NCBI GenBank assembly: GCA_963783175.1
Contig: CAWANG010000048.1
Coordinates: 62,001 to 126,000, forward strand
Reading direction: 5' to 3'
DNA from: Roseiarcus sp963783175
GTDB taxonomy: Bacteria; Pseudomonadota; Alphaproteobacteria; Rhizobiales; Beijerinckiaceae
DNA length: 64,000 nt
In this document: piece after piece, positions 60,760-64,000 of the stretch
Numbering within the stretch: the first letter of the stretch is position 1
Layout of the letters: the number at the start of each line of letters is the position of its first letter
Notes under the pieces: generated by a model
What the model saw: only the letters and a program-made list of their open reading frames with translations
Database searches by the model: none
Told to the model about the DNA's origin: nothing
Program-made: the position numbers and the translations under genes

Positions 60760-61290
60760 CTACCCCATCGGCCGGAACGCCTTGCAGAAGCGCGGGTTGG
60801 TCTCCAGCCGGTCGCCGCCGATCAGGTCGATGCAATAGGGCACGGCGGCGAACACCGCATCGAGGCAGGTGCGGATCGCGGCCGGTTTGCCCGGAAGGTT
60901 GATGATGAGGCTCGAGCCGCGGTAGCCGGCGATCTGACGCGACAGGATCGCGGTCGGCACATCGGCGAGGCTCCTTAAGCGCATCAGTTCGCCGAAACCG
61001 GGCAGCAGCCGGTCGCAGACCGCCTCGGTCGCTTCCGGCGTCACGTCGCGCGGCGCCGGGCCGGTGCCGCCGGTGGTCAGGATCAGCGGGCAACGCGCGC
61101 GGTCGGCGAGCGCGATCAGCGCCGCTTCGATCGCCGCCCGCTCGTCGGGCACGAGCATCCGCTCCGGCCGCCAGGGGCTGGCGAGCAGCTCGGCGAGGGC
61201 GGCCTCTATGCCAGGCCCCCCCTTGTCCTCATAGACCCCTCGCGCGGCGCGGTCGGAAATGGTGACGACGCCGATGGGAATGTCCGCCAA
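60760..61290 (-). CDS. mog: Molybdopterin adenylyltransferase
   Basis: A 176-aa MogA/MoaB-fold enzyme that adenylylates molybdopterin before metal insertion. The family motifs are IGVVTISDRAARGVYEDKGGP, LILTTGGTGPAPRDVTPEAT (the signature) and INLPGKPAAIRTCLDAVF with the C-terminal FCKAFRPMG. The length matches MogA-type proteins. The start is TTG 61290 with GAGGG six bases upstream. It is followed on the opposite strand by a DUF2937 gene that begins 189 bp away. Confidence 0.93.
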   Translation of the reverse strand: MADIPIGVVTISDRAARGVYEDKGGPGIEAALAELLASPWRPERMLVPDERAAIEAALIALADRARCPLILTTGGTGPAPRDVTPEATEAVCDRLLPGFGELMRLRSLADVPTAILSRQIAGYRGSSLIINLPGKPAAIRTCLDAVFAAVPYCIDLIGGDRLETNPRFCKAFRPMG

Positions 61291-61478
61291 TGAAAGCCCT
61301 CGCGACCCAGGAATCGGCTTGCGTCAGCAAGTCGGCGCCGTCGGCGTGCCGCGGTTGCGAGCGGCCTCGACATCATAGCGCCATTCGATCGGCGGCAAAA
61401 TCGCGCCTCGTCTCGATGGGCGGTCGACGGCTGGACCTTGGGCGGCTATCCCTTCGGGACAAGCGAACAGGACAGCCA

Positions 61479-62006
61479 ATGTTTGCGCGCAGATTTGCCT
61501 TGGCGGTCGCCGTGCTCGCCGGATTGATTGGCTCCCAAGCGCCCGAATTCGCGCAACAATACCGCCAGCGTCTGGGCGGCGCGCTCGAGGAGCTCAACCG
61601 GATCATCGCCGAGTTCGACGCTGAGGCTCAGCGTCAGAACCTCACCCCGGCCGAGGGGCTGAGCCGGCTCGAGGACAACGCCGACCCGCTGGCGCGCCAG
61701 CGGGGCGAAGACATGGCGGAGACGATCGACCGCGCGAAGCGGCTCAGCGAGCAGCTTCAGGCGATCGCCACCGGCGGTCCCCTGACGCGCCTCTATGTCG
61801 TCGCCAGGGACTTCGATCCCGCGATTGCGCGCAGCGCGCTCGACAACTACGAACCCGCCGCGCCGCTCACGCTCGGCGCGCTCGCCGCCGCCGGCCTCGC
61901 CGCGTTCTGGGGCTGGGCGGCAACGCATTTCGTCGCGTGGCCGTTCCGTCGCCGTTCCCGGCTTCGGGCGATGCAGGCGCAATCGGGCGCGGCGAACCCG
62001 GGCTGA
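61479..62006 (+). CDS. DUF2937-family membrane protein
   Basis: A 175-aa protein with an N-terminal membrane segment (about 5-23, FALAVAVLAGLIGSQAP), a helical middle with YRQRLGGALEELNRIIAEFDAEAQRQNLTPAEGLSRL and DPLARQRGEDMAETIDRAKRLSEQLQ, and a C-terminal hydrophobic segment (PLTLGALAAAGLAAFWGWA). This is the DUF2937 pattern. Function unknown. ATG 61479 follows ACAGGACAGCC; the upstream frame to 61290 overlaps mog. Confidence 0.85.
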   Translation: MFARRFALAVAVLAGLIGSQAPEFAQQYRQRLGGALEELNRIIAEFDAEAQRQNLTPAEGLSRLEDNADPLARQRGEDMAETIDRAKRLSEQLQAIATGGPLTRLYVVARDFDPAIARSALDNYEPAAPLTLGALAAAGLAAFWGWAATHFVAWPFRRRSRLRAMQAQSGAANPG

Positions 62007-62039
62007 GCCTTCGAATTGCTCGGCCCGGTCTCCGCCGGT

Positions 62040-63950
62040 TCAGGCGAACTTGATCGCGCTCGGATCGGCGGTGATTGTCGCCGCGGTCAGTCCCGTAAGG
62101 GTGAGGCTGTCGCCATGCGAGTCGGAGATCTTCAGACCGGTTGCGCTTTGGGTGGACTTGGCGAGGACCGCCGCAAGGTCCTGCGCCTGCGTCATGCCAG
62201 CGGTGAGATAGGAGAACGAGGACGTCGCCAGCTGGATCGTGTCCGGAGTCGTCCCCGACGCCGCAAATCCCTGGATCGTCTCGCTGCCGAAGCCGGTCGA
62301 GAAGACGAAATTCTCGGGGCTGGCAGTGGTGGCGTCAATCGTCTGGGTGGCATGATAGCTGAGCGAATCGGCAGCGCCCGTCCCGACCTGAAGGGTTTCG
62401 GCGCCGCCACCCCTGGTGACCGTCAGCCCGGGATCGTAGAGCTCGAGTTCGTCCTTGGTTGAACTGAGGTTCAGGTCATCGGCCCCGATTACGGCAAAGC
62501 CGCCGTCTCCGACTCCGAAGGATTCGTAGGAAGTATAGCTCTTGCCCGTGACGTTCGTGTAGGCGTATTCCGTCGGCGCTCCGGTCGGAGTTTTTACTTT
62601 GGTCTCGGTCAGTGCAGCCCCACTTGCGATGTCCGTGGCCGACTGGGTTGCCGTCAGGGCGAAGTTGGCGGCGGTCAGAGGCGTCAGTCCAAGAATGTAG
62701 AATTCGAAATCGGGGGTGAGATTGCCGGCATCGCCGGCTAGGTCGACCTCGACAAGGGTCGCGTCCGTGGCCGGATCCAGCTGATATCGCACTTGAGCGC
62801 CGGCGCCGCTGAATGGGGCAGTGCCGATGAACGTGAAATGCTGGAGGCCAGCAGTCGTAATGTTGGCGTCGATGTTGCTGAGGTCGATGACGTCCTTGGC
62901 CGGGTCAAAGTTCCAGATCGTGTCGGCGAGGCTGGGGGTTGAATCCGCGATGGCGAGGTAAGTGAAGATGTTCGCTCCCTCCCCGCCCTGAAGTTTATGC
63001 GCGCCATACCCGCTCACGAAATTGGTTTCGTTGGTCGATCCGATAAAGTTGGTTGCAAGATTGTCGCCCAACAGCGTGGTCGGCTTGGAAGCGGTGCTGA
63101 CGAGGGTTTGGCCGGCGGTGGTTGCAGTAATTATATTCGCCGGCAGGATGGTCGTCTTCTCGTAGGCCGCAAGCGCCTGGGCTGAGGACGTCGGATTCGA
63201 ATAGCTGACGATCGTGTTTCCTTGGACCGTCGCGGAAGTCGTCGTGCCGGGATAATAATTGCCGTACCAATTGAAGCCAATGATATTGTTCGTGACCGAG
63301 ACGTTGCTGACGGTGTAGCCGCTGGTGTTAGCCACCTGACCGACTTCGACGGTAGATCCTCCGCCAAAAAGGTAATTACCCGAGACCGTCACGTTGCTGG
63401 TGTTGCCAAATTGGTCATCTATGCGAATGTCGCTATTCGCGTTTGCGACGGCGCTGGCGGTGTATGTCCCGTCGATGAAATTGTCGGTGATGGTGGTCGG
63501 CCCGGTAGAATTCAATATTTGGATTGCGTCAGCATGCGCTCCTGTCGCGAATCCCGCGCCGCTGAAGTAATTTCCGCTGACGACGCCCGCAGTCATATCG
63601 ATGGCGTCGGTCGGCGAGTTGAGAAATGTGTTGTCTTCGACGTTTATGGCTTGATTGGCGGCAATCCAGACATTTCCTTCAGTCGGCGACTGGGAACCCT
63701 GGAACGTGCAGTTTTCGACAGTCCCCCCGCTGAAGCTCGGAGATTGGAAGATTGCCCAATCTCCCGTTGTCGCGGTGAACGTGCAATCCTTGACCGTCAC
63801 ATTGTTCGCCGCGAGCACCAGGGTCGCCGAGCCGAAGTTGATTCCGCTGAGAACAGCCCCGCTCTGCGTGACGACAACCTCGTTGAGGGCCTTGTCGTAA
63901 TAGTAAGGCGCGCCCGCCGAAGTTTGCGTGATTGTAGCGTAACTCGTCAT
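62040..63950 (-). CDS. Secreted right-handed beta-helix protein with RTX/M10-like C-terminal repeats, possibly partial
   Basis: A 636-aa extracellular protein. Residues about 30-260 are Asn/Thr-rich beta-helix coils (NNVTVKDCTFTATTGDW, GGTVENCTFQGSQS, QAINVEDNTFLN, GPTTITDNFIDG, VTVSGNYLFGGG, VSVTNNIIGFNWYG). A middle part has DTIWNFDPAKDVIDLSNIDAN, as in serralysin/M10 C-terminal domains, and two later GDGGFAVIGADDLNL and GFGSETIQGF-like repeats. No signal peptide is visible, suiting type I secretion. No ribosome site precedes ATG 63950, and the frame is open to base 64000, so the gene may continue beyond the window. Confidence 0.82.
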   Translation of the reverse strand: MTSYATITQTSAGAPYYYDKALNEVVVTQSGAVLSGINFGSATLVLAANNVTVKDCTFTATTGDWAIFQSPSFSGGTVENCTFQGSQSPTEGNVWIAANQAINVEDNTFLNSPTDAIDMTAGVVSGNYFSGAGFATGAHADAIQILNSTGPTTITDNFIDGTYTASAVANANSDIRIDDQFGNTSNVTVSGNYLFGGGSTVEVGQVANTSGYTVSNVSVTNNIIGFNWYGNYYPGTTTSATVQGNTIVSYSNPTSSAQALAAYEKTTILPANIITATTAGQTLVSTASKPTTLLGDNLATNFIGSTNETNFVSGYGAHKLQGGEGANIFTYLAIADSTPSLADTIWNFDPAKDVIDLSNIDANITTAGLQHFTFIGTAPFSGAGAQVRYQLDPATDATLVEVDLAGDAGNLTPDFEFYILGLTPLTAANFALTATQSATDIASGAALTETKVKTPTGAPTEYAYTNVTGKSYTSYESFGVGDGGFAVIGADDLNLSSTKDELELYDPGLTVTRGGGAETLQVGTGAADSLSYHATQTIDATTASPENFVFSTGFGSETIQGFAASGTTPDTIQLATSSFSYLTAGMTQAQDLAAVLAKSTQSATGLKISDSHGDSLTLTGLTAATITADPSAIKFA

Positions 63951-64000
63951 GGCTGACGCCGAATTGGGATTGCCGGTCGGCGTGTCGATCCCGGGCAGTA

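Noticed and set aside
1..64000. Possible CRISPR array or tRNA/rRNA genes
   Set aside because: No regularly spaced direct repeats of 25-40 bp and no cloverleaf or rRNA signature were seen. The tandem repeats found have 20-21 bp periods without unique spacers.

Overview
This is about 64 kb of GC-rich chromosome from an alphaproteobacterium, most likely order Hyphomicrobiales (Rhizobiales). That placement rests on an Irr-type Fur protein, an IalB-family protein, a DUF2336 protein, a perfect CtrA-type box (TTAA-N7-TTAA), TadE/TadG-like pilin proteins, HspQ and the high GC content. A methylotroph- or Beijerinckiaceae-like relative is possible, but the sequence alone does not settle the genus. I saw no rRNA, tRNA, CRISPR array, transposase or prophage.

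Layout. 0-9.8 kb: mscL; a copper module (copA ATPase diverging from cueR across a MerR-type operator); an aminotransferase; a CitE-like CoA lyase; irr; small housekeeping proteins; ridA-like and amn. 9.8-16.7 kb: an L,D-transpeptidase, proC, a TetR, a LysE exporter, a phosphoesterase and an AsmA protein. 16.9-22.5 kb: an island of TadE/TadG-type proteins with a Pro-rich membrane protein and a hydrolase. 22.9-30.8 kb: a surface-sugar locus with two glycosyltransferases, then a GHMP kinase, a GDP-sugar 4,6-dehydratase, a reductase, an AGE-family epimerase and a nucleotidyltransferase-HAD fusion. The second part looks like a GDP-6-deoxyheptose pathway. 31.3-41.6 kb: a malyl-CoA lyase resembling the Chloroflexus enzyme, hspQ, IalB, a peptide-binding protein, a DsbA-like protein, DUF2336, a MaoC/CoA-lyase pair and a sterol-desaturase-like enzyme. 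41.6-48.8 kb: a tetR-adaptor-permease RND efflux operon, an Fsr-like MFS pump and infC. 48.9-53.6 kb: a class III cyclase with TPRs, a multicopper oxidase, DUF2188 and PadR. 53.8-57.9 kb: three co-directional genes (nucleoside-phosphorylase-like, papain-like protease, S53 protease) behind a perfect CRP-type site. 58.7-64 kb: proA, a secreted Cys-rich protein, mog, DUF2937 and a beta-helix/RTX-like secreted protein that may run off the right edge.

Six otherwise good genes each carry one or two +1 frameshifts, nearly all an extra base in a short run. This looks like uncorrected insertion errors in the assembly rather than six independent pseudogenes. The genes are annotated here as frameshifted, with the break position given.

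The most interesting parts are the GDP-heptose locus (reductase lacking both epimerisation residues, degenerate fused phosphatase, AGE enzyme where GmhA would be expected), the two-protease/phosphorylase operon, a dispersed AT-rich hairpin repeat family, and a probable ATT start codon for infC.
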